NCBI RefSeq assembly: GCF_030463565.1
Contig: NC_134661.1
Location: forward strand, 7,216,542-7,280,541
Source: Pelecanus crispus
Lineage: Eukaryota > Chordata > Aves > Pelecaniformes > Pelecanidae
Direction of reading: 5' to 3'
Length of the DNA stretch: 64,000 nucleotides
In this document: positions 1-13,400 of the stretch, piece by piece
Numbering within the stretch: position 1 is the first letter of the stretch
Layout of the letters: each line of letters starts with the position of its first letter
Position numbers and translations under genes: made by a program
The notes under the pieces: generated by a model
What the model saw: only the letters and a program-made list of their open reading frames with translations
Database searches by the model: none
Told to the model about the DNA's origin: nothing

Positions 1-3000
1 CGGGACTGCTCCTGTCCTAGCACAGACCACCCTCAAAACACCAAACACAGAGAGGCAATTGTGGGGCTATATACAGCGTCAGGCACAACAGAGCCACTGC
101 CAGTAGCCAAACCATTCATGTTTGCTTACTGAGATAACAAGATATCCCACCTTTAAAATATTTCATTCGTGCTTCTACTGCCTGCAGAACAAACCCAGCA
201 GTGTTACAGCTGCAAAAGGCATGTGTGCTCCTGCAACTCATGACTCTAACCCTGTGAGCGACTTATTCTGCTAGCATGATAAACAGATGCTGTAGAGGAA
301 CAGCCCTAATTATGACCCTGTCACCTTCATCAGCGCCCCACTAATTGTTTTGGCTTTTTTTAATCTCAGTGCTTGGAGATGAAACATGATGTTTGGTTCT
401 GAAAAGGAGTTGAAAAGAAAAGAGAAGAAAGAATCACATTTTAAAATAGAAGCATCAGGTAGATCTTTCTGTTGGATTTGAAATTCAAATGACAGAAATT
501 ATAACTATTTTTTGTGTTATTAAAATAAGGCATGGGAATTTTTTAGAGGACTTTCTGGGACTGCCCGTACTGACTCTCAGTCCACTGATCCCCCTTGCTT
601 TGTGCTCACCTTATGTTCCCAGCCCAGAAGAAGGGTTCTCTGTGTCATGTCAAAATAAAACTTTCCCAAATCTTTCCAGGCATTGTCAGACAGTTCAGAA
701 ACCTTGCCAAGTAATAACTCTCTTCCTAGGTTTTGAGGATGAAGGGTGATACCTCCTTGTCATGAGCTCTGTGGATCTTGGAAGAACAAGGATTAGGATT
801 CAAGCCTGCAGGCTGCAGGAAAAAACACGTCCTTTGGTCCTCCAACCCCCAAAATAGCAAGTCAACAGAACAGTATCTGAATTTGCTGCTGGAAGATTCT
901 TAAGTGATGTGCAGCTGTTCAAGACTATCTAACACCTATGCACAAGCAAAAGACCAAATACCTCACAAAGTGAAAATCAGTACTAGGGCTGACACTCATA
1001 CTCAAAAATCTGCCCTTTGGAAAGTTCTGGATACAAGAACAGTCATCTCACCACAATGGGCAGATTCTGTCGCTGTACCAAGACCTGAGTGTAAACGTGC
1101 CAGTGGTAGCCATTATGCTGACTTGCATGGCTCAGAAGGGTGTTGAAAATGATCTCTAAGATTTGTATGAAATAAAGGAACTCTGAAAACTGTTAGCAAA
1201 CCTTGCAGGGTGTTATGCTATCCTTGAGGCAGAGGTGTTTTCAACCACTTGACTACAGCAATGGGAATGTTACTGTCACTGCAAGAGCAGCAATGTTTCC
1301 AAAGCAGCTGAGTACAGTATAGATCAGTCTGTAATAGTGCTCAGCTCTTATTAGCAAGCTTTAAACAGAGTGAGGTTGTTTCTGTTTTCAGCTGTTCCAT
1401 GGTTTGCTCATCTGGGAGTTTGTTTCCTTTTTTCCTGGATGAACCTGCGAAATATTTTATGTCATGTCAAGGCTTTAACTTGTCTTCTGGTTTGTTTTAT
1501 GCAAGTCCCTAAAGGCACGTTGTAGCTGCAGTTGGAGAAATCCATAGATATCACCCAGTGCTCCAAAGGGCTGCTGTGGAAATGTGGAGCATTCCTAAGA
1601 GCCATACGGCAAGATGTATGTGCAGGGCTTTCAACGCCTGCCTTATCAATGCCACTTCCTCAGCCACCTACAAGCTCCCTCGTACATGACCACCTTTGTC
1701 AGTCAGCACCGGCAGGTGCGAAAGGTGGTGTTCTGCCTTCTCCAGGGCAGGCAGCAGGGCCCAGTAGACAGGACGGAGCAGGTGCCCACCTGACACAGAC
1801 CTGCCGTGGGACCTCCTCCACTTCAGCTCTCTGCATCTCTGCTTCTCCTCTAACCTTTTGGTCTGCCTTCACCGTTCTGGCTTTAATTTCCCTGGAAGAG
1901 GAGACTGTCTCTCTGCATCTGCCCACCACAGCAGCGTTTCTGTGGTCCCTGTCATAAGAGTTAGTGCAGCACATTGACTGTTCCTTACTATGGGGCAAGC
2001 TAAATGGGGTGATATCTTACTTCTCCAAGTTCATTGGCAGACAAACCTTAATCGTGATTTGAAGGTGCCTTGCGAGGCTCCTTACTGACAATTTTGTGTC
2101 CTCATCCTTTGTAGACACTGAGCATCGATTTAATGTATAGGCGTGCACCCCCACGATGGTGGGGGTTCATTTGCAAAGAGCAGCAGAGCAAAAATATCAG
2201 AGAAAGGCATGGCTCCCTCCACCCTCATGAGATTTAGTGTGGTAAATGACTTAATGACTTCAATGGTATGTTCAGGTCTTGGTACAAACGCTTACGTGAA
2301 AAAAGTGCTAAGATGCCCATAAAGAAATTAAGCCAACTATATAAATAATGATGAAAAGCATAATTGTAATCCTCTTGCATGAAGTTTGTCTTTTTGCCAA
2401 CCTGTGGCCAGGAATTTCTCTCTGACTGTACTGGGCAGCCCTCTCTCGGGCAGCACGGCGGCCCTCGGTGCTCTCTCGGGCTCCACTGAGCTTCCTTTCT
2501 TCTCACTTGCTCTTGTGCTGGGCTTGGTCTGGCCACACATTTAATTTAGAGGTCATATATTTGCATTTGTGACTGCGCTAGGGATTTTGCTGAACATTAT
2601 TCTTACGAAATGGCTCCTGATAGCTAGTAACATTACAGTAAGCACCTGAAAATTAACTTCTTAGTCACAGCCTAAACCACAGCCTGGACTTTTCTCTCTG
2701 CTTTATGGTTGATATTGTGACAAAATATCTGAGCTGCCTCTTCCCAGCCTGCTTCCCTCTCCCTGTTGGCTCCGGCAAATTGATGTGGATCTCTTCAGCA
2801 GCACAGGCAAAGCTCAGGGGGGAGGGGAAGATTAATTGAAGACTTAATTTCTTCTATTTTCATTTGATTAGCTAAGTGGAAAAGGCATGAGTCCCTGCTT
2901 ATGTGCTACTGGAGGCCTCGTGTCGGCCATGAATCATAGCTCCCAGCTGCCACAGTCTGGTTGCATGTCAGGTTAATTAATGATGTTGTAGTAAATAGTC

Positions 3001-6000
3001 TTGCAGGCAGAGCCCATCAATTATAGCCCTCCACATGCAAGCTGCACAACTCATTTTCCATCACTTACCCGAGACAGAGCAAAGATGAGAAAAAGGAGCT
3101 CAAATAAAAGTGGGATGGGTCAGGGGTTTAGGAACGTCTCTGGCAGGAGGGTTGGGAGATAGGAACAGGTCTGAAGGGTCCAATTCTCCAACGGGCAGCA
3201 GCCAGCTGGAGCCAAAGGAGCTGAACTCATCGGCCAGACTGTCTTGGGTACAGTAAATAAATCAAAGTTAGCAAGCAATCGATAACATGAAATGTACTTG
3301 CACAAAGTCTTAGTGGAAGGCTAGATAATCCCAAACCTGTGAGTGACCTGTGAGGAAACAGATTTTCCTTCTTCTCAGTCTTGACAGCCTAACGTCAAGC
3401 TTTTCTTGTTGCCTTGGTACCACAATACCATCCAGCTCTTGCCCTTCCAGACTGTTGCAGATCAAAATTTCTTTTTGTGGCTCAATACTGTTCTATGAGT
3501 GCTTTGAACTAGTATTGGCCTAATCGATGCCCAGCTGGGGCATCAGACAGCAGAGCAAAACCATAAACATCACTACTGCATGCAGCGCATGGTTTTCAAA
3601 AACTGGGGCTTTACTCAGTGCAACGTAAACACCAGAAGCCCTTAAATTTCCCCTCCCCCATTTTGCCACAGGCCACTCAGTCTGTTAGCAAGTTTATGTT
3701 GATTTCTTTCAGGTTGTCATTGTTCTTATCTTAATTTTAGAGCCTGATACATCACACAAAATATCTTTTTGGTGTTTACTTAGAGGCAGATGGAGGGGCA
3801 ATGAGAAGATGCAGTGAGGAGTTACCATCAGCTTCCCGTTCATTATTAATCCTGCAACTGAATCAATTAGTCACTAGCATGTTGCTAGCTTTTGACAAAC
3901 TTCCTGCCACACTCAGTCTCCTGAGCTGTGTCTCGTGCCTGGGGCTGGCACTTTTAAAGGACGCTTCCATTAAATTGACTACTTTCATCTTCTGTGCCTT
4001 GCCCAGACTCTTCTGACTGTGCTGGCCTGTGTATCCACTCCAGTGAGTGCTAAACAGTTATTTGGGGCCCAGGAGGGAGCACAGGCCAGCCTTGGTTAGC
4101 TCAGTCTGATGACTGCAAACATGCATGCACCGTATGCCCATAATATTAGCCATGCCTTAGACAACTCTTCTAAAATACCAGCCGCTGCAGCTTGCCATAC
4201 CTCCCTGCCCTTCTGCACCATGGAGTGCATGAACTGGTCATGCATCCTGGGAAAAAGATTTCCCAAAGATTTATTTAAATCTGGCCACCAAGAGACCCTA
4301 TCTGGCAACATTTTGCCCCCTGGAACTCCCTCCTGCCTCCTCTTGCGTCCCTTTGCTTATCTTCCCCATCAGCAGCGGGTGCTTCACTGAAGAGCGTTGC
4401 AACCCTCACTTGAATTCCAGCCCTGGGAGGAGGCAATGAGCACACACAGCCTCCATCCCTGATGAAAAGGCAGGGACTCCAGCTGGCAAGAGAAATCCAG
4501 GCTGAGAGCTGCCTAAGGCTTTCTTGGAGATTTGGAGTAATTACAGGGAACAAAAAACTTCATACTTTAAAATGTCAAGCAGCGTTTATCTGACATTCTT
4601 CCCAGCTAAGGGGAAATGAAGGAAGATGCAGCAATAAAAAGGAGGAATGTCAAAGCCAGTGGTCTGGAAACGCATCGGCTGGACTGCCTGCCTGCCAGAC
4701 TGACCCTCCGGGCCCCGATCCATAAGCGCCATCCAGCCCTCACTGGGGTCACAGAGGGCCATTAACACACTGACTTTCAGGGAACATCTTAGAGTCAGCA
4801 CTCTTACAAATCTCCCTCTGCCTCAGTTTCACTTTTCTGCATGGGTAAGGTCAGAACCCCTCATTTATCCACAGACACTGGAAAAATGAACACCTGCAAA
4901 AAAGAGTGAAAGACCAAAGTGTTCTACTTCCCCCCTTGCTCAGAGATAATGTGGTTCAAGGCAACAGTGAGCTGAGTTTTGGATACTGAGCAAAATGGGA
5001 TGTGATGTACCCATCATATAGCTGGACCAAAAAGAAGTTGGGCATTGTGTCTTCCTCACGCCGCAGCCAAGCCTCAGCTACCAGGCTAGCTGTGAAACAA
5101 AAAAGGGAAGGGTGGTACAGAGTAACAGAAGGTAAATGTATTGCAAAGCTCCTCAGAGCGTTCTGCTTGAAAGATTGTCTTGAAATGTATGAAATGGTCC
5201 AGTGCTTGTTACAGCCCTGACAGAACGCTGGGCGTGAGGCAAAGCGGAATTGCGGCTAGCGTCAGTGTTTGGCAGCTGAGGCTGGTCACAGGGGGCAGTC
5301 ATGGGAGATTAACTCCCCCAGCCTGGGATGTCTCTGGACAGCGAGAGCTACCGTGTCTGTGCTTACAGAAGCCAACAGCACCAGGAATTTGTCTGCTCCG
5401 CAGACAGCAGATTCCTCTTACGCCCGGGGAACGAAGCGTGGGCCCGTGCTCAGCCACCCTCCTGCACGGGAGAGCCAGAGCGGGTGGACAGCTTGGTCCC
5501 TGCCCCTGGCTGGCAGGTCTGGAAGAATGGTGCTCTGACCTGCAGCTGGCACCCTGCACACAGAGCTTTCCGAATCCTTACTCCGGCCTCGACAAAAATG
5601 CTTTTGGTTTGTGGTTTCTCCTGAGGCAAACGCAAAGACGTGCAAAGCCGTTTGTGAAAACGGACCGGGACACCTGACATGTCAAGGCAAACCCCACGTC
5701 AGCCCGATCGGCTGGGGTTAGGGTCTACGCGCCTCCTGAAGTCTGCAGCGCCCGGTAGCCTGCAAAGGACACCTGGGACATGCTCAGCTGCGCTCCTCCT
5801 GCCCAGCGTTCCTCTCTCCTTGTCAGCTTCTGAGCAAATAAAACCAGCTCTTGGAGGGCAACTGCTGGGTAAAAATGCTGTATTTTGTAGACATCACCCC
5901 CCTACTGCTACCGAACGAATCCACGGTGTTTCTAAAAACCTATTCACACCTCCCAGCCTGCACACCCTTCACCTTACACTTGAGGAAGAATTGGGCTGTC

Positions 6001-8357
6001 CGAAACAGACAGTTTCTGAAGTGGGTGAATTCAGCAAACACTGGCTGTGGCAGACGGAGCGCCTGGAAGGACTCCCGGCCCATGAACAGCCACGGACTCA
6101 GTCAAATAGCTGCTTGCCAAAAAGCGGCGGGCTTGGCTATGCGTCTGTTCCGGCCCGGGCATTTAAAGCAGAGAGACCCGTGAGACTGCATCTCCCCAGC
6201 CCAGCTGCACCCCCAGGAGACTGAAGCTCAGGGGCAACAACACCCAGGGAGGAATACCGTTCTGGAGGAGGGCCGCCTCTCGCCGTCCCAGTGCAGGGAA
6301 CGGCGTCTCTGCCGACATGCAGGCAATCCCAGTCGCACGCACTGAAACCCAGGAGTGCAACACACTCGTCCTTTTCAGGAGGAGTTACCTGGGGGTTGTG
6401 AAGTGCTTGAGCCCAACATTGCCCAGAGTGTATAGCAAGAAGCTTTTTAAATGGTAGTTATGTGGCAGGGGAGGTGGAGAGGATGTGGCATATGTGCATC
6501 ACAAATTTATTTGATTTTCCTTTAGCAAATGTGTTTAGGTGCCATAATTACACAAATGCACTTCATATCGCCGTGTTCTACTACATGAGCGCACATTTGG
6601 GAGCACTGTACGTTCCTATCACAGACACTTAGGGAAAGCCACATTTGCTGCATTAACAAGACCATGAATTTCAAACTTACACAAACAAATGTTGCAGTTA
6701 GGAACCTGCATTTATTTTCTTTTATGTGAGTAATCTGAGTACCTATTGACTGCATTTGCATACACAGCGGTACACTGTGTTTTCAGCAGGTATATTTGCA
6801 TATGCAATTGAATTAATATGCTCCTGTAAGTGTAGCGATTACTGTGTGAATCTGGCAATGTATTTCTCTCTGACTAACAGAATTTCAGGCTTCCTGTCTT
6901 GTTGAATGGATCTAGCTGTACAGGTCATATGGAAGCAGTAACCAGATAGAAAGATGGAGGTGCATAGTTGCATAATGGCAGCATAAGAACGTCTCGTCGA
7001 GCAAGAGCCCTGTTTTGGCAGATCCTGCCAACATACACGTTTTAAGACAGTCTGAAAGACAGGGAAGAGACAAGCCAAGAAGGGATGCACCTGAGTACAG
7101 CAATAAGCAGGAATAAACAATGTTTTTCTGTCATACCAAAAGTCTAAAGCAGTGTGTGGAGGAGAGTCGGTCTCTCCTAGCTCCTGTCACAGGAGCTGCC
7201 CCGCTAAATCTCTTTTTCTTTGCTTGCTACTGCTCCCAGCCCATAATCGTGTCCCTTCGCCATTTCCAGCCCTGACGAAACAGTAGTCTTTCCTGTTAAT
7301 GTTAAAGACTTTTCTTTGGACACAGAGAAGACAGTCTCAGCATGGAAGGACAGTGGACAAATCTTTTTCATTTATTTAGCCGTGTTATGGAGTGCAAGGC
7401 ATCGCTGTCCTGGCCACACTGCGCTGCTCGTCACGGTACCCAGGTGTGGTAAAAGGCCATCCTTGTCCCCAAGGGGTTACGTTCTCCCCTGAAGGTCCCC
7501 CACCTATCAGGTTTACCGGCACCCTTGACAAGCCTTGGGTGAGCTGTCAGGTGGCAGAGAAGATGCCTGTCTGGAGAACATTGCAAACGCCCTTGGCGTT
7601 TCGCAGGAACTGAGAGTTGCTCCATATCTCTAACCTTGCAACCGGTGGGGATTCCCCCCAGGATTGCCTCTCTCTCTCACGTCCCGCTTTACACAACAGA
7701 ACAAATTTGCTGCCTCTGCCTTGTTGCATGTTGCCAAGTGACAGCAGTTTTGGAGAAAATAAACACATAGAAAATTAGACTGTTGAGAGGAGCCCAGAGG
7801 AGGTGGTAAACTTCATAAAGACAAACCTAATGAGCTGGAAACTGGCAGAAAGGCAAGACTTTGCCAAGCTACAGTTAAAATAATTTCAAATAAACAAGGT
7901 CTCTGCATACAAGGGATAAAAGTCCCATGCAGAGAGAAGAGTCTGCCTCGTTCCATTGCGCAGCAGGAACTTGAGAAGGATGTTTTTTTCCTTTTTGTTC
8001 AGAAGTTTAGCTTCTCCCTGAAGCTTTGGTAGCTGTGGGCATGGAGAAGAGCAACTGTTGTTTCACCTATTGGAAACCACTCTCACATCCTCCCTCACCT
8101 TATTTCTCTGTCACAAAACATGCAGCCCCATTACAGCAGACAATTTATCGGTCTTCTCAGTACTTTTCTGCTTTATGCTGCTAACAACACTTGGAAGGTT
8201 ATTTGTCCTTAAGTACTTATAATTCTTCCTCTGCAGGAGCGTAATCAGTCATTATTAGCAGCAGTTTCAGACTCTAATCATAAAGCTGTTATTTCTGCTT
8301 AAGCCTAACCATGCTAAATATTAATCTGATGTTTAATCCCCCGGGTATCTGGCAATA
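1..8357. other. Gene-free stretch, no coding exon recognised
   Basis: I see no exon of a recognisable protein in this stretch on either strand. The open frames are short, lack protein-like composition and have no credible flanking splice sites. The sequence is mostly unique, with no clear interspersed repeat. Several AT-rich blocks (about 2,830-3,000 and 6,480-6,830) look like constrained non-coding DNA rather than decayed repeat. In human, DRD2 is the neighbour of TMPRSS5 on one side, so this may be the DRD2-TMPRSS5 interval or a DRD2 intron, but no DRD2 coding exon is present. That placement is inference only. Confidence 0.6.
6480..6830. promoter_or_regulatory. AT-rich non-coding block with two exact octamers, candidate enhancer
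   Basis: The POU-factor octamer ATTTGCAT occurs exactly at 6,754-6,761 and again at 6,794-6,801. The second copy overlaps a perfect 12-bp palindrome, TTGCATATGCAA (6,796-6,807), which resembles the paired half sites bound by POU dimers. The block lacks CpG islands and coding potential. Octamers are classic Oct/POU sites in neural and lymphoid enhancers. That this block is an active enhancer is inference from motif density alone. Confidence 0.3.
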
Positions 8358-8362
8358 TTGCG

Positions 8363-8417
<55 letters not shown>

Positions 8418-8420
8418 CAA
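8363..8420 (+). repeat. (AAT)n microsatellite
   Basis: About 17 uninterrupted AAT/ATA units run from 8,363 to about 8,413 and grade into a short AAC-type tail ending near 8,420. It lies in non-coding DNA. The near-perfect units suggest it is length-variable between individuals. Confidence 0.95.
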
Positions 8421-10560
8421 CGTGACACAGTGAAAAACTCGCACCGTCGTAATCATACCCTTATTTATTTACCATTGCGTACATCTCAGCCTCTCTCTCT
8501 TGCCACCCTGTGTCATGCAGTCTCAGTGCAGTGTATCCCAAAGAGTGTCCCACATATACAGAGGAGTGGGAGGATGCCCGGACCAAGGGACAGGGTGACA
8601 CTTTTAAGGAAAGAGCATGGCAGGAAGGCTGGCAGCACAAGGGAGGGTGCAGGTGCATCGTCCCACACCGTTGCAGCCCCAAGTTCTGGTGACTGCCTCG
8701 AAGAGCAAAGGGCTGAGGGCACAGAGTGCCAAGAGCTGGTGGGAGAAAACACATGTCCCTGCTTTGCTTTTCTCTCTCTCTCTCTCCTGAACCATCATCT
8801 AAACGGTTAGAGTTGAATTCGGATTTAATATCTATGATCATGGTTTGTGTGAAAATATCGCTCCACACTCAGCCTGGTTTTCTTCTTCCTCCACCATCCT
8901 TTAAAAAGGAAAAAAAAAAAGGTGCCACAGCAAACCTGTTAAGCTTTCAAACATGAAGCAGCAATTCATCAAATGTTGCAAACATCACCAGTAAAGCAGT
9001 GACAAAGCCACTGCAGAAAATTTCACAGTAGGAGCAATTTATCAGGAATGCCATTATTAACAAGTAATTATCTGCTGTGATCAATAGAGCTGTTTTACAA
9101 ATGAAACTCCAGAACCCCTTAATAACTGGTGAGGGAGCTGGTATCAACCAGCTACTGCAGGCTACATTCATACGTGAGAAATACCATGACTTGCCCTAAA
9201 ATGAGAGGCGAAAAACCTCTTTTTGATGCAACGATGCTCTGAAGATGTGGTCTGGTATTCTGTCCACCTTTGAACAGCGGAAAGCAGCAGTTGTGCCAGA
9301 CAGACCTGTCTTCACCGAATGCATTCCCTGCTGCTGCTCTGTAACCTAAACATAGGGGAAGGGAAGGACCCCGCAGGAGCACGTTGCATTTTGTGCAGAG
9401 GCGGGCCTCTAGTCAAGCCAAACCCTCCTGACCCCTCAGACCGTACAGCTCAGTCCAGCCTCTATTTCTGCACCTGTATTGACCTAATAGTCCTTTCTAA
9501 TGGGAACATCAATAGTCTTTCCTTCTCCAGACACAGTTAGTGAGAGATGAGAACCACCGTGACCTCTAAAGTGTAAATACTGAGCACAGAGGGTGAAAAG
9601 ACCTCTTAGTGGCTGACCTTGCTTTATTATTTAGCACTCACTGTGCAAAACATGGCTATTTGTCACAGCCCCTTCCTTCTTTTTGCTCCATCATCATCTT
9701 TGAAATGAGTTATGAGGAGACGTAGCCATGAGAGCAGCGCTGACCCTGGGCAATGAGCAGCAGTGCCGATCGATTCCCAGGGCCCTTTTGGGAGCTGCTG
9801 GTCCATGCCTGACCCAGCTGCTCTTCTGTAGGGTATCTCTGATGCTCCAGCAAGCTGCTAAAATATTTAATCAGTAGCTGACAGTCGTGCATCCTTGCTG
9901 TTATTTTCATTGCTATAACAATGAAAATTAATGCGGGAAATGTACGTGGGAATTTTCACATTTATTTTTACAGTAAAACCTGTGATTTCTACCTGAGGCT
10001 GAGAAAGAGCAGCCAAGACACACAGAGATTTGGACTTTGTTGCAATCTTCAGGAGACTCATTTCCCTGCTGAGCAGCAATTCATTTACTATTTGGCAGAT
10101 ATAAGATAAACCGCCTGGACCGTGGAAGGAATTTGCTCCTTCTGTGGTTGGGAATGAGAATACAACAGCATCCGGCACCTCACGTCATTTGCTGTTCAGA
10201 AAATAGGGCCACGCTTTGATGGTAGCTGCCCTGATAGGCGATGCAGCTGCCTGGGATCCCTCCACCGACTTTCCAGAACTTCTGGGCAGACCCCCCAGCT
10301 TCTCCCCATGCCCTCCTGCATTTCCCCTGGTGCAAATAAGCTCATTGGACCCTGATAAAACACTCTAGTAAATGGGTATCTCTCTTCCCCCAGTTAAAAC
10401 AGAAGGGGCAACAGTGCCATTTTGACTCTTTTCAGCCTGGTGACTTGCTTTTTAGGACATACAAGAGTTGGAATCAAGAGAGGCAGTGACATGTTTGCGT
10501 GGGCTATCACCCACAAGGGTGGCAGCAAAGTAGGGGGTACCTGGGCGCAGTTGGTCAAGA
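8421..10560. other. Gene-free stretch
   Basis: No supported exon, RNA gene or interspersed repeat is visible. Open frames of up to about 135 codons occur on overlapping strands without splice context or recognisable composition, so I treat them as chance. Confidence 0.55.
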
Positions 10561-10569
10561 CAAATTTCT

Positions 10570-10790
10570 CAGGCTCTGCCAGTGCCACGGACCCCGGCTG
10601 GCCCTCCGCACAGGCACGAAGCGTTCCTCCTGCCAGCAGCAGAGGTAAATGTGCGGTTACCGCGCGCCAGCCGTCCCGCCGGCAGCGTGGCGTGCAGGGT
10701 GTGTGCGTCACGACGCGCGCGCACAGGAGGGCGCAGGCCGCGCCGAAGGGGCGGGTGTGCCGCCAGAGGTGCGGAGCCGGGCACTGGCGA
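10570..10790. promoter_or_regulatory. CpG-rich cluster 1
   Basis: A sharply bounded GC-rich segment with dense CpG, including a run of alternating CG near 10,712-10,722 and a nearby GTCACG that resembles a CREB/ATF half site. The surrounding DNA is AT-rich, so the change in composition is abrupt. It is the first of three CpG clusters within 2.8 kb. No start codon with a protein-like frame is attached. Confidence 0.45.
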
Positions 10791-11199
10791 GGGAATGAAA
10801 GGCAGCATGAAGCTTGCAAGCATCAGCTCCCTTTGTACGAGTTATTATACAGTCTTTGTTATGTGATTATACGGTAGGGTATTTCTTATCCAGAGGAGAA
10901 GACCTCATTCCCAGCACTGTCTAAATTTTGAATGTATAACTTTGAAAGCTTAATCATATTCTTTTCACAATGCTTTATGGTTTATACATATTTGGGGTTT
11001 TGGTGCTTTTTTGTATTCACTCATTTCGCTGTCAATTTAAGCTTAACATTATTAAAATTGCTCCGGTTTGCTCTACTTAAAAATCCTCCAGTTACAGTGT
11101 TTTTTTGAAAGAAGTGCCAAGTCAATTCCTCTCTCCTAGTTTTCATTTGTCGCTAATGACTCATTAGATCAGCACCTTTGAAATTGCCAGCAGGAAGTC

Positions 11200-12060
11200 A
11201 TAAGCCTGCTGCCGGAGAAGCCTTGCAGAAGGCAGCGGCAGGAAGTTTTGCAGGCTCGGGGCCGTGCATTGGGCCCCGGGCCGGGGAGCTGATCTTCTCT
11301 CAGGACATAAACACACCCCAGAGACAGGCGACATAACGGCGTTCCTGAGGAGGCGTTACGGGGCACAGGCGACAGCGGGCTACGGACAGCACCCCGCAGC
11401 CTGTCTCTTGCACAGCGAGGTCCAAGGCTTGTGCTCTCTTTGCAAGGCGAAGGGGGGAAATTGCCGCTAGAGCCCCGCCGCCTTGCCCAGGGGATCTGCG
11501 TGTCACTGGCAGGACAGCATGGAGCCCATTTGACTTCTGAAGGGCAGACGGGCAGGAGAGCAGCAAACGCCTGCCGGCGGGCAGGTGGCAGGGCTGCTGG
11601 CGTGCTCATTGCCTTCAGCTGGCGCAGGGGCAGCAGCAGGGCCCTATAAAAGGCGAGGGGGAACAAATCCCTCTCTTTCAGGTGTGGGCTGAGCTGAGGG
11701 CAGGGGTGAGTGCGGCGGCCGCGGCGGTGCGCGCTCTGCGGGGCCAAGGTGGGCACGGGGTCCTGCCGAGAGGTACGGGGGCAGCTCTGGGCTGGGGGCA
11801 GGGTCCCTGTCGCGGGCCCTCAGCAGCTGCGCTGGGGTCGCTGGGGAACGGGGCCTCCCCGCCGCTGCCCCGAGCTCCTCTCGTCCCCTGACCACAGGCT
11901 GCGGCTCCCCCGAGGGAGCCAGGCCGTGCCCCGGCAGGGTCTGCGCGGCCGGGCGGTGGTGAGGAGCTGCGCTGTGCCGGGCTGCGGGTCAGCCTCAGCG
12001 CTGCGGAGAACCTGCCCGAAAGCTCTCGGCAGTGCTAGAAGGAAGAAAAAGCGACAGGCG
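11200..12060. promoter_or_regulatory. CpG island, main cluster
   Basis: About 0.85 kb of high GC with frequent CpG, containing a TATA box near its middle. Open frames exist on both strands here, but they are low-complexity Ala/Arg/Gly/Pro translations typical of GC-rich DNA. The island most likely marks a transcription start whose coding exons are elsewhere. Candidates are an unseen 5' exon of TMPRSS5 (+ strand), the non-coding first exon of a neighbour such as DRD2, or a non-coding RNA. Nothing here decides between them. Confidence 0.55.
11645..11711 (+). promoter_or_regulatory. TATA box with a possible short first exon and GTGAGT donor
   Basis: TATAAAAG occupies 11,645-11,652 in GC-rich DNA. 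A start site about 25-30 bases downstream would fall near 11,675-11,680, and a strong splice donor sequence, G then GTGAGT, lies at 11,705-11,711. Together they could make a first exon of about 25-30 bases. This is a motif-based prediction with no transcript support. Confidence 0.35.
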
Positions 12061-13179
12061 CCCTAGTGGCAGGCAAACGCTTCCCTGTCAGGAGGCAAAA
12101 CTCACTTTGCAGGAATATAGTGGTGTGCGCTGTGGTTTCTGGCCTGACGGAAATGTCTTTTCTCAAAGGGTGAAAATAATAGTGTTCCTGTAACGCCAGC
12201 TGCTACCCCCTTCCCCGGGGTACTTGGGACAATAACCAGCTCTGGCCTGTAGAAAACATGACAAATATCAAAAGTCTTTGTTGCTTCCCTTTCATTTCAC
12301 AAAGATCGACAAATCTTGCTAGAGTGAAAAGGAAGGTGACAAATTATTACAGGTAAAGGAAGGTGACAAATTACAGGTAAAGGCAGTCCTCGGCTGCGGC
12401 ACTGAAACCTGACTGAATTCCGAGTGCCAAGTCGGAGCTGGCCCTGGAGCAGTTCCGTTGCGGTAGCACGCTGACTTGGGTGCCAAAGGGATGGGGCGTG
12501 TCCGAAATTCGTCTCTGCTGCTGCCTTTTTGCTGCACGTTGCTACAGGAAAGAGACGCTCCCAAAGGTATTTGTAAGCACAGATAAAGAACATTTTTCTT
12601 CCTTGCCTGTGAACACGGGGCTGACTCATAATCTCACAGGCGACAAAAGCAAAATTTTCCCTGGCATTGGGAAAAACGATGTTTTCTCACATGCGCGAAC
12701 CACCTCTTTGTAATACTGGGGATTCAGTAAGAAAAACAATCTTTAGGTTGAAATAACAGCAAATTTGTTCCAGTGTTCTGTTGGGGTGATTTATTGGCAA
12801 GCTTCTTTTCAAAACTTAGCGACTTTGCTGAGAGTTAAATGTGTGAGCAATGCTTGCTGTGTAACAGGAGTCTGGTAAATCAGCCCTTCTCTTGCACAAC
12901 TGGTGTCCGTTGCAGAACAAGCATCAGCTGCGCTACTGAAGTAGTCAAAATACTTAATACCCTTCATGCAGCTTTGTCCTTGCTTTAGCTGGAAGGCAGC
13001 TCTGGTAAAGAACAATATAGCTGATAAATATTGTTGTTCATAGCAGGCAAAAAAAGTTCCTGTTCAGTGGCTGACAGTGTTGGCTTTTGAACGCTTGCCC
13101 CTTTGCTTCATTAGCATTTAATTAGGCACTGCCAGTGCAGCGTAATACTCAAGTGAGTTTTACTGAGTCACATCCCCTG

Positions 13180-13400
13180 AACCGCTGTGGAGCTCAAAGC
13201 GCTGGAAAAGCGGAGAGTGTTAGCTGTCAGCCCGTCACTCGCACCCGTGTCTCCCAGCTCTCCGCGCCGAGCTGAGCCGGGAGCGACAGGCAGCGGGGCA
13301 CAGCGGAGCTGGGCGCTGGGGCTGCGAGGGGCTGCTGCTCTGGGGCCCCGCGGTGAAGCGGCACGAGGCGCGGAGAGCAAGCTGTGCGATGTCGCAAGGC
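13180..13400. promoter_or_regulatory. CpG-rich cluster 3
   Basis: A third compact CpG-rich segment about 1.1 kb beyond the main island, again flanked by AT-rich DNA. Its overlapping open frames on both strands look like GC-driven chance. It may be an alternative promoter or shore of the same regulatory region. Confidence 0.4.

Noticed and set aside
11682-12066. Ala/Gly/Arg-rich open frames starting in the CpG island
   Set aside because: Low-complexity translation typical of CpG islands, overlapping frames on both strands, and no homology. The GTGAGT donor at 11,706 would interrupt them.
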